Numbered from the stretch's first letter, positions 1 to 8,779 are shown. The stretch is DNA of 64,000 nucleotides from Glutamicibacter halophytocola (GCF_001302565.1 NZ_CP012750.1:930001-994000), one strand, 5' to 3'. Numbers and translations are program-made. The notes: generated by a model from the letters alone, not told the origin.

Positions 1-151
1 GCAACAAATGTCCTTGCGCCAGCAGTACCGTGAGCGCGCTGATGATGGCCTCGGGTTTTCCGTTGATCACGCTCTGCACGGCGTCGAAAATTCGTTGGCA
101 ATTCGTTTGGAACGTTGAATCCAGCGATGGCATCGTCGGGTTCGCACTCAT
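1..151 (-). CDS. MoxR-family AAA+ ATPase, N-terminal fragment (runs off window)
   Basis: Only the first 50 codons lie in the window. The minus-strand ATG at 151 follows a strong GGAGG at 164-160. The translated start (MSANPTMPSLD, then FDAVQSVINGKPEAI and LTVLLAQGHLL) matches the region just before Walker A in MoxR ATPases, where a lid helix leads into a GH(V/L)L strand. MoxR proteins are AAA+ chaperone-like ATPases usually encoded next to DUF58 and transglutaminase genes, so such genes probably lie to the left of the window. It is a paralogue of the complete MoxR at 48956. Walker A itself is outside the window, so the call rests on the N-terminal pattern only. Confidence 0.7.
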   Translation of the reverse strand, partial: MSANPTMPSLDSTFQTNCQRIFDAVQSVINGKPEAIISALTVLLAQGHLL

Positions 152-360
152 TCGAAGTTCCTCCTGCGCAATGGGTCAGCCGCGAGACACTTCGCATCCT
201 GAGACATTCAATAGACTCTTGCTCACCATCATATGGGCATCTTTTGTCCAACAACAGAGGCTAATCTGGCCCGGGGTGCAGGGCGGTTGGGGTTAAAGTA
301 CCGGGTGATGACACAATAAAATGAGCAATGGGCTGTAGTAATTAAGTGCAAAGGATCAGC

Positions 361-1320
361 GTGTCAAAGAAGAAGTCGGACACCGACGTTAACCGGGTAC
401 CGGAGGCCTACCGCCCCAGCGAGGCTGAGGAATCTGCAGGGCCAGAAGGCCGCGCGCGCAAGACTCGCAATGAACAGGGCGGCAGCAAGCGAAACTTGCA
501 CTATCCCGAAGCGCCTGAAGCCCTTCCAATCGCGGTGGTCGACAACCATACCCATTTGGACTTTCTTGACGGCACGGTTAATGTTTCTGCGCGCGATGCC
601 TTGGCAGCTGCTGAAGCAGTCGGAGTAAAAGGGCTGATCCAGGTGGGCTGTGATGTGCCGTCCTCCGAATATGCGGTGCAGGTTGCCAATGAATACGCCA
701 GCATCCTGGCCGCTGTGGCTATCCACCCGAATGACGCCGCGCGGCTAGCCGAGGCCGGGGAACTCGAAAGCGCCCTTGAGCGCATTGAAGAGCTGGCTTC
801 AGACCCTCGCGTGCGAGCGCTGGGGGAGACCGGGCTTGATTACTTCCGCACGGGTGAAGACGGCCGGGGTGCCCAGGAGCAGTCATTCCGCGAACATCTG
901 CGCATTGCTGCTGGGCTGGGCAAGGCTGTCCAGATCCATGATCGTGATGCGCATGATGACGTTGTGCGTATTCTCAAGAGCTCCCAGCTGCCACCTAAAG
1001 TCGTGTTCCATTGCTTCTCCGGGGATGAGCGATTGGCAAAGATCTGCAATGACAATGGCTGGTACATGTCATTCTCGGGAACGGTCACGTTTAAGAACTC
1101 CCACGATTTGCGAGCTGCCTTGAATCTGGCCGATCCGCAGTTGCTGCTGGTGGAGACCGATGCTCCGTTCTTGACCCCTCATCCATTCCGCGGACGCCCC
1201 AATGCCAGTTACATGATTCCCTATACGACTAGGTTCATGGCGGAAACCAAAGGTGTTGAGCTCGCTGAATTCTGTGCCCGAATCGATGCGAATACCCGCG
1301 AAGTGTACGGAGAATTTTAG
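361..1320 (+). CDS. tatD: TatD-family metal-dependent hydrolase
   Basis: TatD enzymes are TIM-barrel, two-metal nucleases acting on DNA 3' ends. Visible family motifs in order are DNHTHLD (metal-binding His pair), ALGETGLDY, IHDRDAHDD, FHCFSG and LLVETDAPFLTP. The C-terminal (P)NxxYMIPY segment also fits. About 60 charged, probably disordered residues precede the barrel. A GTG at 346 is also in frame, but the GTG at 361 has AAAGGA at 350-355 at good spacing and is preferred, giving 319 residues. It precedes rpf, rsmA and ispE in the order usual for actinobacteria. Confidence 0.93.
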   Translation: MSKKKSDTDVNRVPEAYRPSEAEESAGPEGRARKTRNEQGGSKRNLHYPEAPEALPIAVVDNHTHLDFLDGTVNVSARDALAAAEAVGVKGLIQVGCDVPSSEYAVQVANEYASILAAVAIHPNDAARLAEAGELESALERIEELASDPRVRALGETGLDYFRTGEDGRGAQEQSFREHLRIAAGLGKAVQIHDRDAHDDVVRILKSSQLPPKVVFHCFSGDERLAKICNDNGWYMSFSGTVTFKNSHDLRAALNLADPQLLLVETDAPFLTPHPFRGRPNASYMIPYTTRFMAETKGVELAEFCARIDANTREVYGEF

Positions 1321-1340
1321 ACTCGCAGGCTGTGCCTCTC

Positions 1341-1368
1341 GTTACAGGACACTTGCCATGAATATAAC
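1341..1368 (+). promoter_or_regulatory. Candidate promoter for rpf
   Basis: GTTACA at 1341-1346 and TATAAC at 1363-1368 are separated by 16 bases and resemble sigma-70 -35/-10 boxes. Transcription from here would leave a leader of roughly 200 bases before rpf. Confidence 0.4.
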
Positions 1369-1514
1369 AATTCGGTTACGGTGGATGAGATGTTTGAGGT
1401 CCTTCCTGCCCTTTGCGGGCCAGCGACGGGACTCGGCAGCCTGATCCTCGCACCTCGCTGCGTCCGGGAAAGACGGCATAAGTCAGATTGATAAGCAGGC
1501 AGCGGGTGCTGCTG

Positions 1515-1556
1515 GGCTCAACATGAATTCCTGGAATAGGTTTCAGGGTTTGAGCC
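1515..1556 (+). promoter_or_regulatory. Two-tier hairpin in rpf 5' leader
   Basis: GGCTCAA (1515-1521) pairs with TTGAGCC (1550-1556). Inside it CCTGGAA (1530-1536) pairs with TTTCAGG (1541-1547) around a TAGG loop. The element ends about 10 bases before the GAGGA ribosome-binding site of rpf, so it could control translation or transcript elongation. Confidence 0.45.
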
Positions 1557-1581
1557 AATAAACGATGAGGATCTCACTACT

Positions 1582-2748
1582 GTGACTCACTTGCTCAAGA
1601 AAAGCTGGGTTAAATACCTGGCTCAGGCGCTCGCCGTGGCCGTGGTTATCGCCGGTGCCGTGTTCTATGTTGCTGGCCAGAAGTCGGTAGTGATCTCCGT
1701 CGATGGAGAAGCCCAGGAAGTCACCACCCGCGCTGCCACCGTCAGCGCGCTGCTGGATCAGCAGGAAATCTCGCTGGACGAGCGCGATGAGATCTCCGCT
1801 TCCCTGGATTCGAACCTTTCGGATGACCAGAAGATCGATATCAAGCGCAACAAGTCTGTTGAGGTGACGGTTGACGGCGCCGAGCGCGTGGTCCACACCA
1901 CCGGCATGACCGTGGCAGATGTTGTCAATCAGCTGGACCTTGAAAAAGGCTCCGAGGTGTCCCTCGATGAGGATATGCAGTTGAGCGCTTTGAGCGACGA
2001 GCTTGAAGTAATCACGCCCAAGGACCTCACCTTGATTGTGGACGACAAGAAAAAGACCGTCGCCACCACCGCATCGACCGTCAAGGAACTGCTCGCCGAG
2101 CAGAACGTCAAAGTTGATGACAATGATGAAATCAACGTCAAGGTTGACGACGAAACCGACAAGAACGTCAAGGACAGCACCGGTATCAAGGCCGGCGTAG
2201 AAGTTGAAGTTATCGAGGTCAACGTCAAGACCTGGGACGAAACCCGCGACATCGACTTCGATGTCGAGAAGGTCAACGACAAGTCCCTGGACAAGGGCGA
2301 AACTAAGGTCAAGACCGAGGGCAAGAAGGGCGAACGCGAACTCACCCTGCGCCAGGAAACCCGCAACGGCGAGAAGGGCGAGGAAGAAGTCCTCAAGTCC
2401 AAGGTCACCAAGCAACCAGTCGCAGAAGTTATCCGCGTGGGCACCAAGGAAGAGAAGAAGGAAGAATCCTCTTCGAAGCCTTCGACCAGCACCGGCAACA
2501 TCTCCGCAACCTGGAAGGCACTGGCAAAGTGCGAATCCGGTGGCAACTGGTCGATCAACTCCGGTAACGGCTACTACGGCGGACTGCAGTTCTCTGCCTC
2601 CTCCTGGCGAGCAGTCGGCGGCACCAAGTACGCGCCATTGCCACACCAGGCCAGCCCGCAAGAACAGATCGCCGCAGCCGAGGTGCTGCGAGCCTCCGGT
2701 GGCTGGGGCCACTGGCCGGCCTGCTCGTCCAAGCTGGGCCTGCGCTAA
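1582..2748 (+). CDS. rpfB: Resuscitation-promoting factor (RpfB type)
   Basis: This is a cell-wall muralytic protein that promotes exit from dormancy by cleaving peptidoglycan. It has an N-terminal membrane anchor or signal (about residues 12-30, AVAVVIAGAVFYVAG). Three DUF348 repeats follow (about 31-72, 85-127 and 143-185, each starting like VxVDG), then a G5 domain (about 200-285), a Ser/Lys linker and a C-terminal transglycosylase-like Rpf domain (about 305-388). The catalytic Glu is E318 in AKCESGGNW, with the YYGGLQFS motif beyond it. The domain order is that of mycobacterial RpfB. The start is GTG at 1582 with GAGGAT upstream. Length 388 residues. Confidence 0.95.
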   Translation: MTHLLKKSWVKYLAQALAVAVVIAGAVFYVAGQKSVVISVDGEAQEVTTRAATVSALLDQQEISLDERDEISASLDSNLSDDQKIDIKRNKSVEVTVDGAERVVHTTGMTVADVVNQLDLEKGSEVSLDEDMQLSALSDELEVITPKDLTLIVDDKKKTVATTASTVKELLAEQNVKVDDNDEINVKVDDETDKNVKDSTGIKAGVEVEVIEVNVKTWDETRDIDFDVEKVNDKSLDKGETKVKTEGKKGERELTLRQETRNGEKGEEEVLKSKVTKQPVAEVIRVGTKEEKKEESSSKPSTSTGNISATWKALAKCESGGNWSINSGNGYYGGLQFSASSWRAVGGTKYAPLPHQASPQEQIAAAEVLRASGGWGHWPACSSKLGLR

Positions 2749-2768
2749 AAACCGAAGATCTATAACCA

Positions 2769-2803
2769 CGCGACGCGTCCACCATCACGGTGGACGCGTC
2801 GCG
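2769..2803 (+). terminator. Hairpin terminator after rpf
   Basis: A 15-bp perfect stem, CGCGACGCGTCCACC (2769-2783) with its complement at 2789-2803, has a 5-base loop and is followed by TTGTTATGTTT. Confidence 0.75.
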
Positions 2804-2832
2804 TTGTTATGTTTGGATCAATCTGGCTGAAC

Positions 2833-2838
2833 TAGAAT
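2833..2838 (+). promoter_or_regulatory. -10 box for leaderless rsmA transcript
   Basis: TAGAAT ends exactly 7 bases before the GTG at 2846, with no Shine-Dalgarno between. The -35 is weak (TTTGGA-like around 2812). Transcription would begin at the start codon. Confidence 0.55.
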
Positions 2839-2845
2839 TGGATTT

Positions 2846-3733
2846 GTGATGTCTAAGGAATCTTTGCCGCTGCTTGGGGCCACCGAAATCCGTCGTCTGG
2901 CCGAAGAGCTGGGAATCCGCCCTACCAAGACGTTGGGGCAGAACTTTGTGATTGATGGGAACACCATCCGCCGCATTGTCGCCGCCGCCAATGTCGACCC
3001 CGCCGAGACTGTGCTGGAGGTTGGCCCGGGGCTCGGTTCGCTGACCCTTGGCATCATGGATGCAGCGGCCAAAGTTGTTGCCGTGGAAATCGATCCGCCG
3101 CTGGCCCAGCGCCTGCCGCAGACCATGGCCGAGTTCCGGCCAGGGCGCGAAGAAGACCTCACCGTCATCCTCAGCGACGCCATGAAGGTCACCGAATTAC
3201 CCGGCAATCCGACATCGCTGGTGGCAAACCTTCCTTACAACGTTGCGGTGCCGGTCGTCCTGCACCTGTTGGAACACTTCCCGTCCATCCGCAACGGCCT
3301 GGTGATGGTCCAAGACGAAGTCGCCGACCGCATGAGCGCCACCCCGGGCAACAAGATCTACGGCATCCCGTCGGTCAAGGGCGCCTGGTATGGCACCATG
3401 CGCAAAGCCGGGGTCATCGGCATGAACGTCTTCTGGCCAGCGCCGAAGATCCATTCCGGTCTGGTGTCCTTCACCCGCGACAAGGACCGCAGCGACGCCC
3501 CGGATCGCAAAGAAGTTTTCGCCATCGTTGACGCCGCTTTTGCCCAGCGCCGCAAAACCCTGCGCGCAGCGCTTTCAGGCTGGGCTGGCTCCGGTGTCCG
3601 CGCCGAAAAGATCCTGGTGGCTGCTGGCATCGACCCGAAGGAACGCGGCGAGAAGCTGGATATCGAGCAGTACATCGACATCGCCCGCGCAGCCCAGGGC
3701 GTGCCGGCTGAACCGTCGGCCAGCGAGGCCTAG
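2846..3733 (+). CDS. rsmA: 16S rRNA dimethyladenosine transferase RsmA/KsgA
   Basis: RsmA dimethylates the two adjacent adenines in the 3' terminal hairpin of 16S rRNA late in 30S assembly, using S-adenosylmethionine. Visible motifs are TLGQNFV near the N-terminus, the SAM loop [12 protein letters not shown], the acidic VVAVEID, and the catalytic NLPYNV motif. The C-terminal helical domain ([10 protein letters not shown]) is intact. The start is either GTG 2846 or the adjacent ATG 2849. There is no Shine-Dalgarno and a -10 box lies 7 bases before 2846, so leaderless initiation at GTG is favoured. It is followed two bases later by ispE and is probably cotranscribed with it. Confidence 0.95.
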   Translation: MMSKESLPLLGATEIRRLAEELGIRPTKTLGQNFVIDGNTIRRIVAAANVDPAETVLEVGPGLGSLTLGIMDAAAKVVAVEIDPPLAQRLPQTMAEFRPGREEDLTVILSDAMKVTELPGNPTSLVANLPYNVAVPVVLHLLEHFPSIRNGLVMVQDEVADRMSATPGNKIYGIPSVKGAWYGTMRKAGVIGMNVFWPAPKIHSGLVSFTRDKDRSDAPDRKEVFAIVDAAFAQRRKTLRAALSGWAGSGVRAEKILVAAGIDPKERGEKLDIEQYIDIARAAQGVPAEPSASEA

Positions 3734-3735
3734 GC

Positions 3736-4668
3736 ATGGCAAAGCAGCGAGTCATCGCCACCGCTCCCGGCAAGATCAACTGCTATTTCAAGGTAGGCCC
3801 GCCCCGCGAGGACGGCTACCACGAAGTAGCGAGCCTGTATGTCGCGGTATCTCTGACCGAACAGATCGAAGCCACCCTGCGCACCGATGGCGAGCTGCAG
3901 CTGAGCCTGGAACCTGATTCACCGGTGGTCCATGACCCGGAGAATTTCCCATTGGGCGAAGGCAACCTTGTCTTCCAAGCGGCCCAACTGCTGCGTGAGC
4001 ACACCGGAACCGCATTGGGCGCGGACCTGCACATCACCAAGCGTGTCCCCATCGCTGGCGGCATGGGAGGCGGGTCAGCGGATGCTGCGGCCACCTTGGT
4101 GGCCTGCAATGAATTGTGGGAAACCCATCTGGACCGCGAGGAACTTGGCCGGCTAGGCGCGCGGCTTGGTGCGGACGTGCCTTTTGCGCTCATGGGCGGG
4201 GCCGCGATCGGCCTTGGAGTGGGGGACCAGCTGGCTCCCTTGCTCACCCGGGCCAAGACGCACTGGGTGCTGATTCCTGCCAGCTACGGGCTGTCCACGC
4301 CGCGGGTGTATGGAATGCTTGATCGCCTGCGATCCGGTGCGGACGTCGAAGTCCCGAAGGAAATCGATCCGGCGGTCATTGAGGCCCTGATGGCTTCGGA
4401 CGCTCCAGCCTTGGCCCAGGTGCTGGCCAATGACCTGACGCAAGCGTCGCTGGCCCTGGCTCCGGAACTGGGCACCATGCGGGACCTTGCTGAAGGTGCC
4501 GGCGCCCTGCGTGCCATGGTTTCCGGCTCGGGGCCAACCCTGGCCCTGCTGGTCAATGATCATGAGCACGCCGAAGAAGTGATGGCGCAGCTTGGTGACG
4601 AGGTTGGCGTGGCGACCATTCCGGTGAATGCTCCGGCTGCCGGTGCGCACATCACGCTGAGCGAGTAG
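3736..4668 (+). CDS. ispE: 4-diphosphocytidyl-2-C-methyl-D-erythritol kinase IspE
   Basis: This GHMP-family kinase phosphorylates CDP-methylerythritol in the non-mevalonate isoprenoid pathway. Signatures are APGKIN near the N-terminus, REDGYHEV, the glycine-rich ATP loop GGMGGGSADAAA and the C-terminal VSGSGPTLALL. The length of 310 residues is normal. The ATG lies two bases after the rsmA stop, so the two genes are almost certainly translated from one message, the arrangement seen in many actinobacteria. Confidence 0.95.
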   Translation: MAKQRVIATAPGKINCYFKVGPPREDGYHEVASLYVAVSLTEQIEATLRTDGELQLSLEPDSPVVHDPENFPLGEGNLVFQAAQLLREHTGTALGADLHITKRVPIAGGMGGGSADAAATLVACNELWETHLDREELGRLGARLGADVPFALMGGAAIGLGVGDQLAPLLTRAKTHWVLIPASYGLSTPRVYGMLDRLRSGADVEVPKEIDPAVIEALMASDAPALAQVLANDLTQASLALAPELGTMRDLAEGAGALRAMVSGSGPTLALLVNDHEHAEEVMAQLGDEVGVATIPVNAPAAGAHITLSE

Positions 4669-4820
4669 GCCTAGGCGCAGCCACTGGGTTCCGCGGCTCC
4701 CGCAGCTAACCACAAAGCTGACTTTCTTGATTGCTCTTGTCGTGCAATGGAACTGGCCATAGGCTGATTTCCAAGCGCAAGGTGAAAGTGATTCATTTAG
4801 GAAGCACGGGTGGTCCAAGC

Positions 4821-6191
4821 ATGCTCAACGGCCAGGTATCGCATTGGTGGCAAGAAATTGGCATCCCGGAACCACGCCCGAAACTTCGCGGCCACAGCAC
4901 CGTGGATGTCGCCATTATCGGGGCCGGATTTACCGGGTTATGGACCGCCTATTACCTGGCGAAAGCCAATCCGGGGTTGTCCATCGCGGTCGTGGAAGCC
5001 CGGCATGTTGGCTATGGCGCCTCAGGGCGCAATGGCGGTTGGCTGACTAACACCATCACCGCTGGCCGGGAACACTACCTCAAGACGCACTCGGTGCAAG
5101 CGATCAATGACTTCCAACTGGCCATGAACCAAACCGTTGATGAAGTCATCAACGTCTGTGCTGCCGAAAACATCAACGCCGATATCCTGCGTGGAGGAGA
5201 ATTCGAAGTCGCCTGCACCCCGGCCCAGGAGCAGCGCCTGCGCGCACACGCTGCGGCGAATAGCGCCTGGGAGCACACCGGCACCAAGCTCCTGGACGCG
5301 GATGAAGCCCGAAGCCAGATCAATGTTGCTGGAACAAGGGCCGCGCTATGGCACCCGCATGCGGCCAGGATCCATCCGGCGAAGCTCGTGCGCGGGCTGG
5401 CCGAAGCCTTGGAACGGCTCGGGGTGGAAATCTTTGAAGATACCACCGTGAAAACCATCCGCCCGAGGCAACTGGAGCTTGATGGCGGAACGGTCAACGC
5501 GCAATACATTGTGCGGGCCACCGAGGGATTCACGGCCCAGTTGCCCGGCCATAGGCGGTTGTGGCTGCCGATGAACTCGTCCATGATTGCCACCGAGCCG
5601 TTGGCGGACAGGCTGTGGGATGAGCTCAATTGGAGCCAGGGCGAAGTGCTGGGGGATTACGCCCATGTCTACATGTACGCCCAGCGAACCGCAGATAACC
5701 GCATCGCCATTGGCGGCCGAGGGGTTCCGTACAAATACGGTTCGCGAACTGATGCCGATGGGCAGACACCGCAGCGCACCATCAGCGGTCTTCAAGAAGT
5801 CCTGCATCGGATGTTTCCGCAGGCAAGGCACGCAAAAATTGATCATGCGTGGTCCGGGGTGCTCGGCGTACCGCGCGACTGGGCGGCCACCGTCGGCTTG
5901 GATCCGCTAACAGGCATTGGCTGGGCCGGAGGCTATGTCGGCACTGGCGTGGCAACCACAAATCTCTCGGGGCGCACATTGCGCGATCTGATCCTGGGCC
6001 AGGAAACTGAACTGGCCCGCTTGCCGTGGGTCAATCACGAAGTGCGCAAATGGGAGCCGGAACCACTGCGCTGGCTGGCGACCAAAGGGCTATATGCCGC
6101 CTACGGCCAGGCCGACCGAAACGAATTCAAGGGGCGGGAGAGCTCATCGCCGCTGGCCCTCATCGCCGATAGGATCACCGGCAAACCCTAG
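4821..6191 (+). CDS. FAD-dependent amine/amino-acid oxidoreductase (DAO family)
   Basis: The N-terminal dinucleotide-binding fold is clear: VDVAIIGAGFTGLWTAYYLA (GxGxxG) and the acidic VVEARHVGYGASGRNGG that contacts FAD. The C-terminal GWAGGYVGTGVATTNLSGR is the second FAD contact of the DAO superfamily. Overall it resembles gamma-glutamylputrescine oxidase and related amine oxidases, but no neighbouring polyamine genes support a substrate. The reading frame is open back to 4731. ATG 4821 (456 residues) is preferred because homology starts just after it and GGTGG lies 8 bases upstream; GTG at 4782 is an alternative. It converges on the next gene with a 9-base gap. Confidence 0.85.
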   Translation: MLNGQVSHWWQEIGIPEPRPKLRGHSTVDVAIIGAGFTGLWTAYYLAKANPGLSIAVVEARHVGYGASGRNGGWLTNTITAGREHYLKTHSVQAINDFQLAMNQTVDEVINVCAAENINADILRGGEFEVACTPAQEQRLRAHAAANSAWEHTGTKLLDADEARSQINVAGTRAALWHPHAARIHPAKLVRGLAEALERLGVEIFEDTTVKTIRPRQLELDGGTVNAQYIVRATEGFTAQLPGHRRLWLPMNSSMIATEPLADRLWDELNWSQGEVLGDYAHVYMYAQRTADNRIAIGGRGVPYKYGSRTDADGQTPQRTISGLQEVLHRMFPQARHAKIDHAWSGVLGVPRDWAATVGLDPLTGIGWAGGYVGTGVATTNLSGRTLRDLILGQETELARLPWVNHEVRKWEPEPLRWLATKGLYAAYGQADRNEFKGRESSSPLALIADRITGKP

Positions 6192-6200
6192 GGAATGGGG

Positions 6201-6497
6201 TTAGCTGGTTGTGCCAGGCTGCAGCCCCTCGATGCTGTATTCGCGCTTGATGCCCATGGTTCCTTGGCCCCAAGAACTTGCACGCACACGTTGCTGATGA
6301 GCTTCGAAGGCTTCAGCGGTGGCGAATTGCTCGGCGACATCCCATATCCAAGGATCGCCGGTGGGTGTCACCTGGAATGACAGGCATCCGGCTTCCGCCC
6401 GGGTCAGCTGCATATGGACCGGCAACAGCTCAGCGACGGCGTCTGCTTCTGATTGGCTGGCGCAGACAAGGCGCCCGGTCAGGCTCACAATTCCCAT
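6201..6497 (-). CDS. Putative antibiotic-biosynthesis-type monooxygenase (ABM domain)
   Basis: A 98-residue protein, MGIVSLTGRLVCASQSEAD with LLPVHMQLTRAEAGCLSFQV, WDVAEQFATAEAFEAHQ and a C-terminal basic strand. This is the compact ferredoxin-like ABM/quinol monooxygenase fold, which works as a dimer on quinols or related substrates or in heme handling. The frame is open upstream to 6593, but homology begins at the ATG at 6497. No good Shine-Dalgarno is visible, so the start is uncertain. Substrate unknown. Confidence 0.75.
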   Translation of the reverse strand: MGIVSLTGRLVCASQSEADAVAELLPVHMQLTRAEAGCLSFQVTPTGDPWIWDVAEQFATAEAFEAHQQRVRASSWGQGTMGIKREYSIEGLQPGTTS

Positions 6498-6554
6498 GAA
6501 TCGAGTGTGCCATGCTGTTGCCGGATCAGGGGCACCGATGGCCAAATGCGACGC

Positions 6555-6587
6555 TGGCCCGGAACCTGTCGTCAGGATTCCGGGCCA
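6555..6587 (-). terminator. Hairpin downstream of the ABC-F gene
   Basis: TGGCCCGGAA (6555-6564) pairs with TTCCGGGCCA (6578-6587), and CCTG/CAGG extends the stem inside. There is no T tract. It lies between the ABC-F stop and the ABM start. Confidence 0.45.
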
Positions 6588-6616
6588 ACACATAATACTT
6601 TTGGGGCTAACTGGGG

Positions 6617-8419
6617 CTACTCAAGCATTTCCGTCAATTCCAGCCAGCGCTCTTCCAGCTGGTCAATCTGGCTCTGGTATTCATCGATTTCCGCGGTGAA
6701 TTTGCCCAGGCCCTCGTAGTCGCTCTGGTCGTGATCGGCCATCTTGGCGTGGACCTTGGCGATCTTTTCGTTCAGCTGGCCGACCTTGCGCTCATTGGCG
6801 TTCAGCTCTTTTTGCGCTGCGCGCAGTTCGGCGCCCGATGGGCCTGCAGGCTTGGCGGACGAAGAGGAGCCCTGCGACTGCGAGGGGTTGGAACCACCGG
6901 TCGAACTTTCAGCGGCACGCAGCTTGAGGTATTCATCCACGCCGCCGGGCACATGGCGGAAGTGCCCGCCAAGGATGGCGTATTGCTGGTCGGTGACACG
7001 TTCCAGCAGGTAGCGGTCGTGGGAGACCACGATCAACGTGCCTGGCCAGGAATCCAAGAGGTCTTCCAGGGCTGCCAGCATGTCGGTATCGACATCGTTG
7101 GTCGGCTCATCGAGGATCATCACATTCGGCTCGTCCATCAGGATCATCAGCAGCTGCAAGCGGCGGCGCTGGCCGCCGGAGAGCTCGGCGACCTTGGTGG
7201 ACAGGTGCGCCGAGGAGAAACCGAGCCGCTCCAGCAGCTGGGCCGGGGTCAGGTCCTTGCCGTCGACGTTGAAGGTGGTGCGGTAGCGGCCCAGGATTTC
7301 GCGGACCTTGTCCTGGCCAATGGTCTCCAGCTCGCGGAACTGCTGGTCGAGCACCGCCAGCTTCACGGTCTGGCCGCGCTTGATCTTGCCGCCGGTTGGC
7401 TCCACGGTGCCGGCAATCAAGCCCAGCAGCGTGGACTTTCCTGCGCCGTTGGCTCCGAGCAGGCCGGTGCGCTCGCCAGGCCCGATCCGCCAGGTGAACG
7501 GCTTGAGCACCTGCTTGGCTCCGAAGGACACCTCGGTATCCAGCAGGTCGATGACGTCCTTGCCCAAACGGCTGGTGGCCATCTTCTGAAGTTCCAGCGG
7601 GTTGCGTGCCGGTGGCACATCGGCGATCAGCTGGTTGGCGGCCTCGATGCGGAACTTCGGCTTGGACGTACGGGCCGGGGCGCCGCGGCGCAACCAGGCC
7701 AGTTCCTTCTTCATCATGTTCTGGCGCTTGTTCTCGGTGACCGCGGCAATGCGGTCGCGTTCCACGCGCTGCAATACGTAGGCGGCGTAGCCGCCTTCAA
7801 AAGGCTCAACCAGCCGGTCGTGCACTTCCCAGGTGGTGGTGCAGACCGCGTCGAGGAACCAGCGGTCGTGGGTGACAACCATCAGGCCGCCGGCATTCTT
7901 GGACCAGCGGTTGTTGATGTGGCCAGCCAGCCAGGAGATGCCTTCGACATCCAAGTGGTTGGTTGGCTCATCGAGGATGACGACATCCCAGTCCTGCACC
8001 AGCAGGGCGGCCAGGGCCACACGGCGGCGCTGGCCGCCGGAGAGGGTGCCGATGGTGGCCTCCCAATCAAGGTCGGCAACCAGGCCCGAAATAATGTCGC
8101 GGATGCGCGCTTCGCCGGCCCACTCGTGGTCGTCCATCTCGCCGACCACGCTGTAGTGCACGGTGGCTTCCGGATCCAGGGTGTCGGACTGGTCCAGCAC
8201 GCCCACGCGAAGTCCGTTGCGCAGGGTGACCCGTCCGGAATTGGGCTCGATCTTGCCCGAGAGCATGCCGAGCAGCGAGGATTTGCCTTCGCCGTTGCGT
8301 CCCACCAGGCCGATGCGGTCGCCATCGGAAATGCCGATGGTGACCGAGTCGAAGACGGTATGGGTGGGATATTCCAGATGTAGGGCTTCGCCCCCGAGTA
8401 AATGAGCCACGATTTCCAT
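6617..8419 (-). CDS. ABC-F family ATPase (Uup/Ettr-like)
   Basis: This soluble ATPase has two ABC domains and no membrane segments. ABC-F proteins bind the ribosome and modulate translation or protect it from antibiotics. Domain 1 has Walker A GRNGEGKSS, signature LSGGQRRR and Walker B VVILDEPTNHLD. Domain 2 has GANGAGKST, LSGGQRRR and VMILDEPTNDVD. An arm linker rich in Arg and Lys lies between them. The last 70 residues form a charged coiled coil, the ABC-F C-terminal domain seen in Uup-type members. ATG 8419 (600 residues) starts at the homologous MEIVAHLLGG; an upstream in-frame start at 8476 is less likely. No specific substrate can be read from sequence. Confidence 0.9.
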   Translation of the reverse strand: MEIVAHLLGGEALHLEYPTHTVFDSVTIGISDGDRIGLVGRNGEGKSSLLGMLSGKIEPNSGRVTLRNGLRVGVLDQSDTLDPEATVHYSVVGEMDDHEWAGEARIRDIISGLVADLDWEATIGTLSGGQRRRVALAALLVQDWDVVILDEPTNHLDVEGISWLAGHINNRWSKNAGGLMVVTHDRWFLDAVCTTTWEVHDRLVEPFEGGYAAYVLQRVERDRIAAVTENKRQNMMKKELAWLRRGAPARTSKPKFRIEAANQLIADVPPARNPLELQKMATSRLGKDVIDLLDTEVSFGAKQVLKPFTWRIGPGERTGLLGANGAGKSTLLGLIAGTVEPTGGKIKRGQTVKLAVLDQQFRELETIGQDKVREILGRYRTTFNVDGKDLTPAQLLERLGFSSAHLSTKVAELSGGQRRRLQLLMILMDEPNVMILDEPTNDVDTDMLAALEDLLDSWPGTLIVVSHDRYLLERVTDQQYAILGGHFRHVPGGVDEYLKLRAAESSTGGSNPSQSQGSSSSAKPAGPSGAELRAAQKELNANERKVGQLNEKIAKVHAKMADHDQSDYEGLGKFTAEIDEYQSQIDQLEERWLELTEMLE

Positions 8420-8573
8420 TTTACGTTCCGAGTGCAAATCGGCGTGGACTGGTGGACGGCAACCGCCATGGCGCACCTCTATTCAGCCATGGCGTTTTGC
8501 GATTTCGCTCAATGGGGGCGAACATGGCAGAATAATTAGCGTGCTTGTCGGGCATGACCTGCATAAGCCATTT

Positions 8574-8645
8574 TCCGCCCTGGTGTAATGGCAACACTCC
8601 AGCCTTTGGAGCTGTGTATTCTAGGTTCGAATCCTAGGGGCGGAA
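8574..8645 (+). tRNA. tRNA-Gln (anticodon TTG)
   Basis: A 72-base cloverleaf. Acceptor TCCGCCC (8574-8580) pairs with GGGCGGA (8638-8644). The D arm is GTGT/ACAC. The anticodon loop CTTTGGA sits on a CAGC/GCTG stem and gives anticodon TTG. The T arm is CTAGG/CCTAG with loop TTCGAAT. CCA is not encoded. Confidence 0.93.
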
Positions 8646-8653
8646 CTACAGAT

Positions 8654-8678
8654 AAAGCGTCGCGCAGGTGGCGCTTTT
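8654..8678 (+). terminator. Terminator after tRNA-Gln
   Basis: AAAGCG (8654-8659) pairs with CGCTTT (8672-8677), and the stem extends inward through wobble pairs. It is followed by TATTCTTT. Confidence 0.6.
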
Positions 8679-8714
8679 ATTCTTTAACCAGTTCAGCCCC
8701 GCTCGCTGCGCACG

Positions 8715-8728
8715 TTAGACTTGTCTAA
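8715..8728 (+). promoter_or_regulatory. Promoter -10 within a palindrome upstream of glmU
   Basis: TTAGAC-TT-GTCTAA is a perfect 6+6 inverted repeat. The TAGACT inside it (8716-8721) makes a plausible -10 box, so a dimeric regulator bound here would block the promoter. Confidence 0.4.
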
Positions 8729-8779
8729 GGGTTTTCTTCTCTGCCCAAAACCTTGAATCTAATCTGCAGGAGAGCGCAC

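Noticed and set aside
30..296. 88-codon plus-strand frame at the left edge
   Set aside because: It covers the MoxR start on the other strand and has no protein-like features.
1375..1581. ydaO-type (c-di-AMP) riboswitch before rpf
   Set aside because: The conserved GGGGTGAA- and AACCCGTCAGCTAACC-like blocks are not present.
6731..8383. 550-codon plus-strand open frame opposite the ABC-F gene
   Set aside because: Antisense shadow of a clear ABC-F protein; translation is Gly/Gln/Ala-rich without motifs.
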